64,000 nt of DNA, taken from NCBI RefSeq assembly GCF_000835495.1, contig NW_015622543.1:3510463-3574462 (forward strand). Direction: 5' to 3'. Source of the DNA: Cladophialophora immunda. Its lineage: Eukaryota; Ascomycota; Eurotiomycetes; Chaetothyriales; Herpotrichiellaceae. Position 1 is the stretch's first letter; every line of letters starts with the position of its first letter. Below the pieces are notes generated by a model, which ran no database searches, was not told the origin of the DNA, and was given only the letters and a program-made list of their open reading frames with translations. Both the position numbers and the translations under genes were made by a program. Positions 24,528 to 34,845 of the stretch are shown here, piece by piece.

Positions 24528-26666
24528 TCAGTCGCCATTGACCTCACACCACAACTCCAAGCTGATAGGACCAACATCCAGATCCTCATTTAATGCTGGT
24601 CTAATTATTTCTCGATTCAGGCGAGAGACACATGTTGCAATCTGACTCCTCAGACTTCCTGCCACTGCCGCAACAACTAACACTCGCCCACGCGCTTCTA
24701 ACACAGGAGCTCTGATCATGTCATCAGCAGCAGGCCGGTACAGAGAAAAATGTAAGGAGCATCCGCTGGGTAATTGCGCGAACACAAAAGAGTATTGGTC
24801 CAAGTCCGACAGTGGATCGTCTAACAGGTGCTTCTCGTCTTCGGTTTCTTCGTCTTCGCTATCAGTCGAGCTTTGTGCAAAAGGTGCAGAAGCTTCTGTA
24901 TTCTCTGTATCAACCACGACAATAGAGGGTAACTCGTCAGAGTGTAGGTTTGGTCCACAATCCAGCTTCATGGAAGGTTTATTTCTGTTAAGCTGTCTCA
25001 TGTCAAGTTCAGGGTGACAGTCCGCTTTCCCACGATCAGATCGATCACGGGTTTCCCGATTTACTGCAGCCGCAGGAGGATACAGTGCCCGTTCTTCGAT
25101 TGAGGCTATAACGGAAGCCTCACTTGGGTTGCAGGATGTAAAGTGCCCTTGAACTTCGATCTCCGTTCGATGAAGCCGCATAGATTTGAGAGAGGTCGAA
25201 ATTTGAGCCAAATACCAGTCGATTTCGGTCAACGTCCGAGAGATCAAATGTATGTAGATCCGTGGTACATCAACGCTTGTATTGACTAGCTCTTGGAACA
25301 GTGGCAAAATGAATGACGTTCGATTGCCCGTAGCGATCAGAACGACCGTATCGTAGCCTGCGAGCTGAGGTGGATTTCCATAGGGGCCGTTGAGGAAAAC
25401 TGTAAGGGGTTTGGATGACTGATCCTGCCCCCAGCGGAACAGGTCAGATGTAAAACCACCATGTGGTTTGATGATCAGATCGATGTTCTTCCCTGATCCT
25501 GACTCACCCGGAAGATTTGCGATAGTAAATGGATGTGACTCAACTTTACGTAGGTGAGGTATAGTGATGTATATGTGTTGACCAGCCTTCCAACCAAATG
25601 AGACATCTCGAACGCTGAGATGGATATATTTGTCGTCCAGAAGTCGAACTGTGGCGTTGTATCCGACCGCCTGAGTTTCATTTTTGGCTTTAAAGGGGTG
25701 AATGTTGTGCATCATCCATAAAAAGGTCCTTCCAAGTAGATCAAATGCGATGAATCCAATGGACGCGAGTACAAAGTAGGTCGTGCAATGGGTGTGGGTG
25801 TAAGTTAGCCACAAGCCGAGATAAGCAGAAAGAACGTGCACCAAGAGCCAAATCTCATAGTAGGAGTTCCGAAAGAAGCCAAAACTCGTCATCACCATGA
25901 AACCAAACATTCCCCAAGCGGCAAAGCCCCAGATGACCATGGGCATAATCTCAATCTCCTGTTGAACAAAGTTTGTGAGATCCCATTCGCGATAAAAGAA
26001 AGCCCAGTGTACAATAAGTGTGACGAAGACCGTTCTGGCAGCCCATCGGTGAAACCAGTTCAGTCTTTCATGTGAGATACCAGTCAGAAGGCTGATAGGA
26101 TTGATTCTGCAGCCCGTGCAATAGACCAAGGGGAGTTGTGTAGTCGAAACCCACGCTGCTCGATACCCCACCACTTCCAACTCGATACCGTAGATGGGAG
26201 ATTCAGATTTGAAAATCACATTGGTCCATAGCATGAGAAGCAAGAGGATCCAGTATCCACAGAGAAAGAGTGTCTCTCCCACGGGAGGAGGAGACAAATA
26301 TCTGCGCCAGCCGGTGGCCCACCCCATCTGTCGGTAGCGAAAACTGCGATAGAACGCTTCAAGAAGAGCACTGTATCGAAAGATGGAACGGACAGGGCTT
26401 GAATTCTCCAAGATCGTCTCTCTTCTCACCCATACTGGCCAAAAGCTTGCGTGTGTCAGTGCGACCACACCTTGATCAAGAGCGAGAGGTACACACCTCC
26501 AGTTACGCTTGGAGACTGAGATCAAGCGTCGCACAGTAATGAAAGTTACAACAGCCAACACAATGTACCAGAAAAGATTGCGGAGAAACTGGTTGACAAC
26601 ATGTTGATGTTCAGATGCAGCGGAGTTGACGTGTACGTGTCGCTTCATGGGCTCAATTTTCGACAT
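24528..26666 (-). CDS. Ferric reductase-like NADPH/FAD transmembrane oxidoreductase
   Basis: One uninterrupted frame; 712 residues from MSKIEPMKRHVHVN (the frame reaches an ATG at 26693, adding 9). The ferric reductase domain shows bis-heme histidines in NWFHRWAARTVFVTLIVHWAF and LLVHVLSAYLGLWLTYTHTH. The FAD-binding VESHPFTIANLPG and NADPH-binding LNGPYGNPP follow. The nucleotide site reads TVVLIATGNRTSFILPL, with Arg-Thr where relatives normally carry small residues. A poorly conserved acidic, Ser-rich insertion (about 530-620, with DSEDEETEDEKHLLDD) separates the last strands, which end ISLELWCEVNGD. No signal peptide or Cys-rich ectodomain, unlike the reductase at 13.8-16.0 kb, so this belongs to a different FRE subgroup. 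Likely a plasma-membrane or vacuolar metalloreductase. Confidence 0.88.
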   Translation of the reverse strand: MSKIEPMKRHVHVNSAASEHQHVVNQFLRNLFWYIVLAVVTFITVRRLISVSKRNWRCVPLALDQGVVALTHASFWPVWVRRETILENSSPVRSIFRYSALLEAFYRSFRYRQMGWATGWRRYLSPPPVGETLFLCGYWILLLLMLWTNVIFKSESPIYGIELEVVGYRAAWVSTTQLPLVYCTGCRINPISLLTGISHERLNWFHRWAARTVFVTLIVHWAFFYREWDLTNFVQQEIEIMPMVIWGFAAWGMFGFMVMTSFGFFRNSYYEIWLLVHVLSAYLGLWLTYTHTHCTTYFVLASIGFIAFDLLGRTFLWMMHNIHPFKAKNETQAVGYNATVRLLDDKYIHLSVRDVSFGWKAGQHIYITIPHLRKVESHPFTIANLPGESGSGKNIDLIIKPHGGFTSDLFRWGQDQSSKPLTVFLNGPYGNPPQLAGYDTVVLIATGNRTSFILPLFQELVNTSVDVPRIYIHLISRTLTEIDWYLAQISTSLKSMRLHRTEIEVQGHFTSCNPSEASVIASIEERALYPPAAAVNRETRDRSDRGKADCHPELDMRQLNRNKPSMKLDCGPNLHSDELPSIVVVDTENTEASAPFAQSSTDSEDEETEDEKHLLDDPLSDLDQYSFVFAQLPSGCSLHFSLYRPAADDMIRAPVLEARGRVLVVAAVAGSLRSQIATCVSRLNREIIRPALNEDLDVGPISLELWCEVNGD

Positions 26667-26693
26667 TGTGCCTTTTCGCATCAGACATTCCAC

Positions 26694-28379
26694 TCCATGG
26701 GGTGGGAGACGAGAAGCCGAGCTTGATTTCAGGTGAATTCAACGTAAACGTCTGACGATTCAATTGAAGATGCGTTCGATGACAAACGAGGCCGGAATTG
26801 AGGTTGTCGGCCGTGGCCAGAGGGGCGGAAGTAGGAGATCTCTAGTCTGCCAGGACATCCTGGCCAGTACTAGTACTACACGCGTTGTTCCCGGCCTCGA
26901 CCTCAAAATTTGCTCCAAAGCGTTCTTATCTGCCTGCGAAGTGCCAAGGATAATCCAACGAAACATGCTCATCACTTAATCAACCAATCAAGACGTATGA
27001 CGCCATTGTGAGATCCACCCCATGACCGAATCAGGTTAATAGAATTGGTGGCCTTCTTGACGCAGCACGATTCCTCCGCCGTATTCTTTCCCGAGGACAC
27101 GAACACGCAAGTCTGTCTTTTTTCCTGCGTTCGCAGAGCGTCATTATCGTTTCTCCAAATCTTCAGCTGTCTTTATGGATTCAACAAAATACGGACCACG
27201 CTGAGAGAGTCATTTGAGTATACTCGAGGATCCGAAGATGGCCACGGAAAGTTATGTCCTGCCCAGGATCTAATACTCTCTATCCGAGTGTTCCCATACT
27301 ATTTTGAGTCCAGAAGCCATCCCTCCACCCCCAGACCTTCGATCTCGGGAGTGAAGACAAGACCCTCGTCTATCCCATATGGCTGTTTAGCCCTCCCCAA
27401 CGTGCTCATCTTATAGCGATCCCCCAAGCTGTACTTACCGCTGTTTTTTGCGCGTCAAGGCACTGGTGAAAATTCGATATTCCGGTCTCGGCAACATATA
27501 CAACGTTATAGACATCCACTTTCGAGGCATGTCCAGCTTCGAAGTCTGAGATGAGATTTCACTTTGTGCTTGTCTCCATCGTGCAGGAACTGGATTGGAT
27601 AGGGATTGCCGCCAACCCTCCTCACCAGCTTCCACCCCGTCTCACTTTTGTGTACTATTCTTGTCGTTTATCTCCTCCACATATAGGACCGTTAAGTCGT
27701 CATCCCGAAAAGCACCGCCCTCGCCCAAAAGATTGGGCCAGAGAAATTAAAGGTGCTTGACCTCTTCAAGCTTAACCGGTCCGTTCGGTACCAAACGGGG
27801 CAGAGGAAAGACAATTCGATGGTGCTGTAGGCCCCGTCAGCGCGCTAGAGTGTTCGAACGTCTAACTTGACTACATATAAACCTCCCTTTGTCAACTTGG
27901 TCCTGTACTCAACGACTACTATAGTGCTGCACGCGAAGGGAGCAAGTTTCTTCAATTGATTGGATCAGCCAAGGATGCGACACTGGCAGATTGTTGAGCA
28001 GATTTTGCAAAAACGTGCTCACTAATCTCCCCCTCCGCCACGATGATGCCAATTGGAATGAGGAGATAGCGGTGCAAGCGAATGCACGACAGCAAAGTAA
28101 TCCAGCTCTCACCCGTTGCTGTAAGTGATCACAACTTCGCTTACTCAAGCACCCTATGCCGCCGCCAAAGTAGTCCCATCCACAAGATCATCGTCGCAGT
28201 AGTCCATTTAGATTCCAGGACCGCAGATGATTCGAGTACAAGCAGAGTTACCGGCCCTAAAGAACAGTCTTCGTTTCATGAGAGACGGTTTTATTTGTGA
28301 ATTTACCACGGCTTCCACATTCTTCCCTTTTCTCCCTGCCACATGCTCAGCGAAGTAGACTCCAGCGGCCGTGTCGACC
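26694..28379. other. Divergent intergenic region, ferric reductase / fasciclin gene
   Basis: 1.7 kb with no supported gene. A CCAAT box lies at 26984-26988 about 290 bases upstream of the ferric reductase start, and a TATAAA at 27876-27881 (+) about 500 bases before the fasciclin start codon, which implies a long 5' leader or an unrecognised leader intron on that side. Confidence 0.45.
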
Positions 28380-29725
28380 ATGGCGTTGATATTGCTTCTC
28401 TTCTTTGCAGCCCTTACATTCGCTGCGGGAAACACAACCTCAATTATTGACTACCTGAACGACAATGACGGCACCTCGGCCTTCGCCACATACTTGGCCA
28501 AATATCCAAATTTATCAAAAACGCTCGCCAGCGACAACATCACGCTTCTAGTACCCAAAAATTCTGCATTCAATGGAGTCACCAATATTTCCGAGGCGCT
28601 CTTGACCTACCATGTCCTGGAAGGCGTCCATCACTCATTCAACGCCGACGCGTTCCAGTATATCGAAACATTGCACCAGCCCGATGACGCCGATTCTTCT
28701 GAGACCAAAACCCGGATAGTCATTGCTCGTGGAAATGCATTTTCCTCCGCTGCAACTTTCTGGTCCGGCAACAGTCAACAGAGTCGTTCAGATACGCCGG
28801 CAGTCAACTGCACCAACGGCGTGGTTTATACGTTGTCAAGCGTGCTCGAACTACCCCGGAGCTTCGACGACAGCTACAACCACAGTGCATTGAGTGGCCC
28901 ACCCTCGCCATTTCTAGACGCCAAAATTCACGCACGCAACAGTTCGGCGCAAGGAATCAACGACGTATCCAACGTGACCATTTTTCTTCCCATTTCATAC
29001 GCGTGGGATATGATTGGAAGCGTCATCAGCAATTGGACAGAGGACGAATTTCTCGACATTGTCTCCTATCATGTCTCTCAGGGGGTTTTCTTGCTTAATG
29101 GACTACCGTCAAAAGCCATCACTCTCCCGACGCAGGAGGGCACTGACTTGACCATCACGTCGTATGAAGGCGACGCGTATGTGAACAGTGCCAAGATTGT
29201 CAGCCAGCCTGCTCTAGTATTCGATGGCGGTCTCGTCTACTCGATATATGGGTATGTACTGAATCCCAGGCTGCGACCAAGCAAGTCGACTATTCCTGCA
29301 TTTTCACTTCCCAATCGCCCGTCGGCCAGCGACTGACTTCTCAATCTCGCTACAGAGTTCTCAACCCGGCGAATCGAACCGCTGAACCAAGTTCAGATCC
29401 CATCGGTGTCGCCTACGCAAGCGCGTCATTTTCGACGAACTTCACATTCCCAGACAATGGCTCAAAGAGTAGTGGCAATGGCACAAGCCTCTCTCTCGGC
29501 GCAAAGATAGCTATCATCCTCGGCTCGGTTATAGCAGGGGTTTTCTGCCTCTCGGTGGGCGTCTGGTTCTGGCACCACTGGCGGGCAAAGCGTGGGGGAA
29601 GCGGAGTTATTTCAACGCGCAAGGTGACCGTCGTTGATGGCAATGCGTCGCAGAAGCATTTGGCACGCAGTGACTCGATGGAGCTGACAAGCCACTATGG
29701 AGACTCTGTACACACTACGCGATAG
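28380..29725 (+). CDS. Fasciclin-domain type I membrane protein
   Basis: Exons 28380-29251 and 29356-29725 encode 413 residues. After a signal peptide (ALILLLFFAALTFAAG) there are two fasciclin-like modules. The first contains ITLLVPKNSAFNGV and LLTYHVLEGVH; the second VTIFLPISYAWDMIG, IVSYHVSQGVFLLNG and YVNSAKIVSQPALVFDGGLVYSI. N-glycosylation sequons are frequent. The C-terminal exon encodes a Ser/Gly linker, one membrane helix (AIILGSVIAGVFCLSVGVWFW) and a basic cytosolic tail ending YGDSVHTTR. Fungal fasciclins act in adhesion or wall-membrane contacts. The intron is 104 bases (GTATGT..CTACAG) and phase 2. The ATG at 28380 is the first in frame; the open frame begins 9 bases earlier with a GTG. 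Confidence 0.9.
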
Positions 29726-31108
29726 GAACAGGTGGCGTACGGCAAGTATCAAATGGTTAGCTGACGGAAATATATTGCATGTTTTGTCGCTGGCAAGAGT
29801 CGCGCTTGGTCGTCACTTCCAGCCTGCTATAATCAATAATGAAGAGCACAGTGCCGGTATGAGAGGATCGAAGACAACAATGGCCTGCGCTGTGCCTGAA
29901 TTGTCCAAGATACATGATACCCTGAAAATATTTGATTCACTCGTTCACCGGCCGCATTCACACCGTCCAATTCCAGAGTTGTGTCAGCTTTTGCGAACAA
30001 AAACGACCGGAGCCCGTTCCACTGTGCCGTGAATCGATCGAGTCAGCGTAAGTATGTTCTGTGTCTGTCAAAATCCCCTGACTCTGTGAGCGATGCGTGA
30101 TCTCCGCCAACGAATGGAGCGAACAGGATTCAGGGAAAAGAAATCGCGCCGATTTCCATCGGCGAAGTCAACATAGTACACCATTCTGCAAACACGAGCT
30201 GATTAGAAGCTTGCATGTCCAAAAACCCTTCCGATGATGGCGATTTACCGTGATTTCTCATGCGGATTGCTTTGATCAATGTATAATGAATGCATGATGC
30301 CAGAGAACCCTACATCTCGAAGTGTGTCGAACACGATTTATAAATGTCCAAAGCATATTTCTATCGAGTACCCTGTGTTCGTTAGGGAATGACATATCTC
30401 CGAACAAGAGGGCTGCCCGGGTGTATGACATTACTCCGAATTAAAAGTCGCCACTGAGATCGCCTATGGCAAGCGAAGTAGTTAGAAGCTCTCCAGTAGA
30501 CCAAAGTGGTCGTGACAGCAGACATACTGAAGACTTGGTGGTCAATGGCGAACACAAATGTTGAGCTTTCTACTTTGAGTTCGTGCTCTGGCAGAATCTG
30601 TCTTCGCAATCCATCCTGAATTTGCGATTCCGAAGGAAACGAAACGCCATTGCATATACGAGGTAGGCAAGATCGTGTCGCGTCGTTTTAGGTAGGTGTC
30701 CTGCATTCGCTCTAGCTTCAGCTCATCCCACTCAACCTACAGAGGATAGTTGCATATTCATCCCATGTGCGTTATCACGCTAATGGATAGAAAACTTGCT
30801 CATATGTGGGTGACTCTTTTCCATCCCGTGAATGATCTCGCTAACGGACAAAACCTGCTCGATGTAGCCACGACTATTTTGCTGGGTTGCAGTACCAGGC
30901 GAGATATCACAGAACCCTCGAATTTATCTTCTCGGGATCCCTACCTCATCTGCTTTATCATCTCTTTGCAGACAGTCAACAACGAAATTGTTATATAACC
31001 TTGAGATCGGCAATTGAACACTTTGGCGAACGTTGGCCAATACAAGGCTTCGACAGAAGAAAGCTTCAGCAGCAGAAGAAGCCTCATATATAGAGGCTGA
31101 AGCACGAA
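29726..31108. other. Intergenic region upstream of siderophore transporter
   Basis: 1.4 kb, no gene supported. The proximal 200 bases hold putative iron-regulatory motifs listed separately. Short frames at 29697-30032, 30382-30609 and 30750-30998 look random. Confidence 0.45.
30924..31041 (+). promoter_or_regulatory. Candidate iron-responsive promoter: two HGATAR sites and a CCAAT box
   Basis: On the minus strand AGATAA (complement of 30924-30929) and TGATAA (complement of 30955-30960) match HGATAR, the site family of SreA/Urbs1 iron-sensing GATA repressors. CCAAT at 31037-31041 is the core bound by the CCAAT complex with HapX. All lie 68-185 bases upstream of the transporter start. Such short motifs occur by chance; only the arrangement upstream of a siderophore-type transporter makes them notable. 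Confidence 0.45.
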
Positions 31109-32905
31109 ATGGCTTCCGAAAAGTCTCCCGCAGGTATTTACCCTACAATTGATTCTGAGACGAAAGCAATCAGCAATGTCCATCAAGCGGAAGACGATTC
31201 GAACACCAAAGTCCACGACGGCTTGGACATAATTCATGGCAATGCACCTAACGACAACTCCATTGACACCAATTTTCAGGCTGGTGTGCAGAAGGCGGAG
31301 GCCACAACAATTAGTTGGACAGAATCTACTTTGGTCACGGCTTATATCGCAATCTGGCTTGTCTACTTTGTCCAAGGCATTGTGACTGGAGTCAGTGGTG
31401 CCTTGCTCCCCTACGCGACTTCGACCTTTGCTGAACATTCACTTATTCCTACCACTGGAGTTTTGAGTCAAGTTGTTGGCGGTGTCACAAATTTAGGTGT
31501 TGCGAAAATCCTGGACATTTTTGGACGTCCACACGGGTTTATACTGTGTGTACTTCTGTGTACTGTTGGCCTGATCATGGCAGCTGCTTGCAACAACGTT
31601 GAAGCATATGCGGCATCGCAAGTCTTTTATACTGTCGGGATCAACGGTGTCGGATACTGCCTCAGCGTCTTTATTGCGGATACGTCTTCACTTCGCCATC
31701 GCGGTCTTATGCAAGCCTTACTCAATTCACCATATCTCATTACATCATGGATTGCAGGCCCCATCTCGACATCCTTCTTGAATGGAGCCGGTTGGCGCTG
31801 GGCCTTCGGAATGGAAAGTATTCTCCTTCCAGGAGTTACTCTACCCCTTTTTGGGCTCTTTATCTGGCAATACATGAGAGCTAAGAAGCAGGGTGTCATT
31901 CCAAAACACAATCACGACGAACGTACAATATGGCAATCTGCTGTGTACTATACACACGAGTTTGACCTTGTCGGACTTTTGTGCATATCTGGGGGGTTTG
32001 CCTTCTTCCTCCTCCCATTCAATCTTTACACTCAGCAAGCTAAGGGTTGGGGATCTGCCCTCATTATATGTTTCCTCGTCTTTGGAGTAATTCTACTCAC
32101 AGCTTTTATACTATGGGAAAGATCTTTTGCTCGGGTGCGTCTCACTCCATGGGCAATCCTTCGAGACCGAACGGTCCTCGGCACTTGTGTCACAGCATTT
32201 ATGCTCTTTTTGAGTGTTTCTTGTTGGAATGGGTATTTCAGCTCGTTTCTTCAGGTGGTCAACGGTCTTACTGTGACTGAGGCAAGCTATCTCATACAAG
32301 GAGGCACGGTTGCCCAAATTGTCATGAATATTGTTGCTGGATCAATCATCTCATACACCGGACGCTACAAACCTGTCAGTCTGTTTTTCGGCTTTCCTTT
32401 GGTGGTCCTTGGTACAGGTCTGATGATACACTTCCGTCATCCTGATCATTATGTGGGCTACGTTGCTATGAGCAACCTTTTTGTCAATCTTGGATTCGGT
32501 ATCTTGATGCTCACGGTCGAGATTGGCATTTTGGCGGCTGCTTCTGCACAGCAATACTTTGCTGTCAGTATTGCCTTGCTAAATCTGTTTGCCTACATTG
32601 GCACTGCCGTGGGTTATACAATCTCTTCTGCCATCTGGCAAGGCACGATGCCCGAAAAACTGGCTTTATATCTTCCTCCTGAGAGCCAAGGAAATCTCAC
32701 CACAATCTATGGCGACATTCAACAACAGTTATCTTATGAGTGGGGCACACCTGTCCGTTTGGCAATTCAGAAATCCTATGGGGACACGTGGCGATACTTG
32801 CTGATTGCTGGTGTCTCAACTTGGGTCCTGGGGTTGATGGCGATTCTCATGTGGAAAGACATGAATGTCAAAGGCATAAAACAGAACAAGGGCTATGTCG
32901 TGTAG
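31109..32905 (+). CDS. Siderophore-iron transporter, major facilitator superfamily (SIT/ARN class)
   Basis: Single exon, 598 residues. A hydrophilic acidic N-terminus (about 70 residues) precedes some 14 membrane helices. Signature parts are WLVYFVQGIVTGVSGALLPYATS in helix 1, VTNLGVAKILDIFGRPHGF (loop 2-3, the DxxGR motif), YTVGINGVGYCLSVFIADTSSLRHRGL, and a C-terminal loop LALYLPPESQGNLTTIYGDI, as in MirB/Sit1-type siderophore transporters. They take up ferric siderophore complexes across the plasma membrane by proton symport. Which siderophore is used cannot be inferred. No siderophore synthase is in the window, so it may import foreign siderophores. Two ferric reductases lie upstream on the opposite strand, and the promoter has putative GATA and CCAAT motifs. 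Confidence 0.92.
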   Translation: MASEKSPAGIYPTIDSETKAISNVHQAEDDSNTKVHDGLDIIHGNAPNDNSIDTNFQAGVQKAEATTISWTESTLVTAYIAIWLVYFVQGIVTGVSGALLPYATSTFAEHSLIPTTGVLSQVVGGVTNLGVAKILDIFGRPHGFILCVLLCTVGLIMAAACNNVEAYAASQVFYTVGINGVGYCLSVFIADTSSLRHRGLMQALLNSPYLITSWIAGPISTSFLNGAGWRWAFGMESILLPGVTLPLFGLFIWQYMRAKKQGVIPKHNHDERTIWQSAVYYTHEFDLVGLLCISGGFAFFLLPFNLYTQQAKGWGSALIICFLVFGVILLTAFILWERSFARVRLTPWAILRDRTVLGTCVTAFMLFLSVSCWNGYFSSFLQVVNGLTVTEASYLIQGGTVAQIVMNIVAGSIISYTGRYKPVSLFFGFPLVVLGTGLMIHFRHPDHYVGYVAMSNLFVNLGFGILMLTVEIGILAAASAQQYFAVSIALLNLFAYIGTAVGYTISSAIWQGTMPEKLALYLPPESQGNLTTIYGDIQQQLSYEWGTPVRLAIQKSYGDTWRYLLIAGVSTWVLGLMAILMWKDMNVKGIKQNKGYVV

Positions 32906-33458
32906 CTTTCGACTTGGCAGACCTTACAGTACTGAGACGGTGAAGGAAGAAGAGGTAGCGGTCAATCATACACGAGAGCGTCAAATCGTTGCGTCAGTCT
33001 TGACCCATTTACTTCAGTACCCAGACATGTATCTGCCAGATCTACCGCTGACCATGCTCGAAACACCTTTACTCGTTGTCGTCATCTAAAATCAAGACCT
33101 CTGTTGCATCATCGCTCTCGCCATGTATAGGAGAGACCCTTCTGTCAGACTCGATATAGATTTTCCACACATCTTGATCTCGCAACCCCAAAACGCTGTT
33201 CCACGGATTCCGCTTTCTCGTGGGACAATCCTGAGTGGGTTCGGGGTTGGGGGTTGCCTCCTCAGGACAGCGGCGTGGCCCTAAAAGTGGACCATGATAG
33301 CGCTCTGGGCAGGCACGCGCTGGATTTGGCCTTTCCGAATATGTGAAACACCGCAACCGGGGACTCCGAGGCACAGGTTATAGGTTCCTACATACCAATT
33401 AGGGCTATGTACGGCTGTCCTCACGCTGCTCAGGGTACGACTCAGGACACGCCAAACC
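32906..33458. other. Intergenic region, nothing firm
   Basis: 3' flank of the transporter. A 101-codon minus frame at 33374-33069 ends in an acidic DDATEVLILDDDNE tail but has no recognisable family, start context or partner exons. From 33428 the hexamer CTCAGG recurs several times, leading into the dispersed repeat at 33459. Confidence 0.35.
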
Positions 33459-33584
33459 GAGCTCAGGATTGCACAGCCACAACTAAGGATGGCTAGTCAT
33501 TGCTCAGGTCAACTGGCGGGATGCTCAGGTCTCGAAATGGAAATGGGCTTTGGAGAGGTAAGGATTCGCCGCTGAATATAGTGG
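33459..33584 (+). repeat. Dispersed repeat, copy A
   Basis: About 126 bases aligning in direct orientation with 39984-40118. Both begin GAGCTCAGGATTG, share a 19-base identical core (TGGCGGGATGCTCAGGTCT, here 33512-33530), continue with GGAGAGGT and end in a GCTGA(A/G)TAT-like block. Outside the core about two thirds of positions match by eye. CTCAGG hexamers also stud the 30 bases upstream. It is probably a relic of a transposable element; no coding capacity remains. Confidence 0.8.
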
Positions 33585-33674
33585 TATCCTGCAACCACGG
33601 AGCAGCTTGTCTTGAAATACTTCACCCGGAACAACAGCAAAGCGTGAAGAGATGACATACGAAAAGCTCTACTA

Positions 33675-34845
33675 TTATTCCCCCCGCTCTGCTCCTTTGC
33701 CAAAAAGAGCCGCCACAGTGTCATAAGAATACTTCAAATCCAAGTGCCAGTAGTTGCCCGCGGTTGCCTTCACGTTCATCCAGGCGCCGTCCAGAGCCTG
33801 GACGACCTCGTCTGGCAGAGGGCCCTTTTCCAGATCATTCAGATTGCTTTCCAGCTGAGAAAAGCTGCTCACCCCGATCAGAATGCCATCATTTCCATCG
33901 TCCTTCATCCTCAAGGCGGAGTGGTGACGTAGCCACCGCAGAGCGGTCTCGACGAAAGTCAGGTTGCGCCTTTTCAACACCGACTCGATGTCCTTGAGAG
34001 CCTCGAAAGTTGTGTCTTTGAAGTATTTTTCTCGATACACAGCTGCCCTGGTGTTCTTATCACTGAATCGTCCTTCTGTGGGGATCGAAGCTGCCGTGGT
34101 GTATTTTCCAGACAGCATGCCTCCCGCGAGGGGATTATAGACGACGATTTCCATACCGTATCGTCGACAACAGGGGATGAGTTCGTCTTCGATGGAGCGT
34201 GCTGAGGGGAGAGATAAAGGTTAGCGCCGACTTTGCTCACTCCCGTCCACAACAATAAGTCGCCCTCGGGTTCGCATGCAACTCACTGATTGCGTTGTAC
34301 ACTGCCTGATATATAGTCGGACGCACCCAGCCGCGCTCATTGCACATGGTCACGATCTCCGCCACTTCGAAGGCCGTGTAGTTGCTGAGGCCCAAGCGTT
34401 CGAACTTGCCGCGTTGGTATAATTCATTTACCGTCTCCAGCGTTTCTGCGAAAGGGACTGAGCGGTCCGCGGCATGGAGGTAGAAAATGTCCACATGGTC
34501 CGTCTGGAGTGCTTGTAGGGAATCCGACACCTTTGTCCTGAGGACTTGGGAGCCGTGGAACCCGGGATGAACAGGGTACACTTTGGTGGCGAGCACGAGA
34601 CCTCGCTTCTTCCATTGCGCTGCGGCCGTGAATTCTTCTTGTTTACCTTCCATATATAAGCGAGCGGTGTCGACTTCGTTGTAGCCGCGCTCCTGGAAGT
34701 GGTCGAGGCATCGGTTAAATTCATCAAGAGTGGTGATGCGGCCTCCGGCGTTGGGGTCAGGGCCGAAGTTCATCAGACCCAGGATGACACGAGGCTTGGG
34801 CTCCTGTGCTATGGTTGTTGTGGTTGTTGAGACGGATAGCGACAT
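33675..34845 (-). CDS. Aldo-keto reductase, AKR7 (aflatoxin-aldehyde reductase-like) type
   Basis: Exons 34845-34287 and 34201-33675 encode 361 residues. The AKR barrel is complete: ILGLMNFGP at strand 1, YNEVDTARLYMEGKQEEF with catalytic Asp and Tyr, LVLATKVYP with the Lys and VDIFYLHAADRSVPF with the His. Then come KFERLGLSNYTAFEVAEI and VVYNPLAGGMLSGKY, and the NADPH site ILIGVSSFSQLESNLNDL. The first and last motifs resemble AKR7A and its fungal relatives, which reduce dialdehydes and other carbonyls with NADPH in the cytosol. The 85-base intron (GTGAGT..CCTCAG, phase 1) joins YNAI to TRSIEDEL. Neighbouring zinc alcohol dehydrogenase is divergent, 1.3 kb away, suggesting a shared role in carbonyl metabolism. 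Confidence 0.92.

Noticed and set aside
33069..33374. Possible small acidic-tailed protein on the minus strand
   Set aside because: Only the last 14 residues look unusual (DDATEVLILDDDNE); the rest is Arg/Pro-rich and random-looking, with no homologous family known to me.
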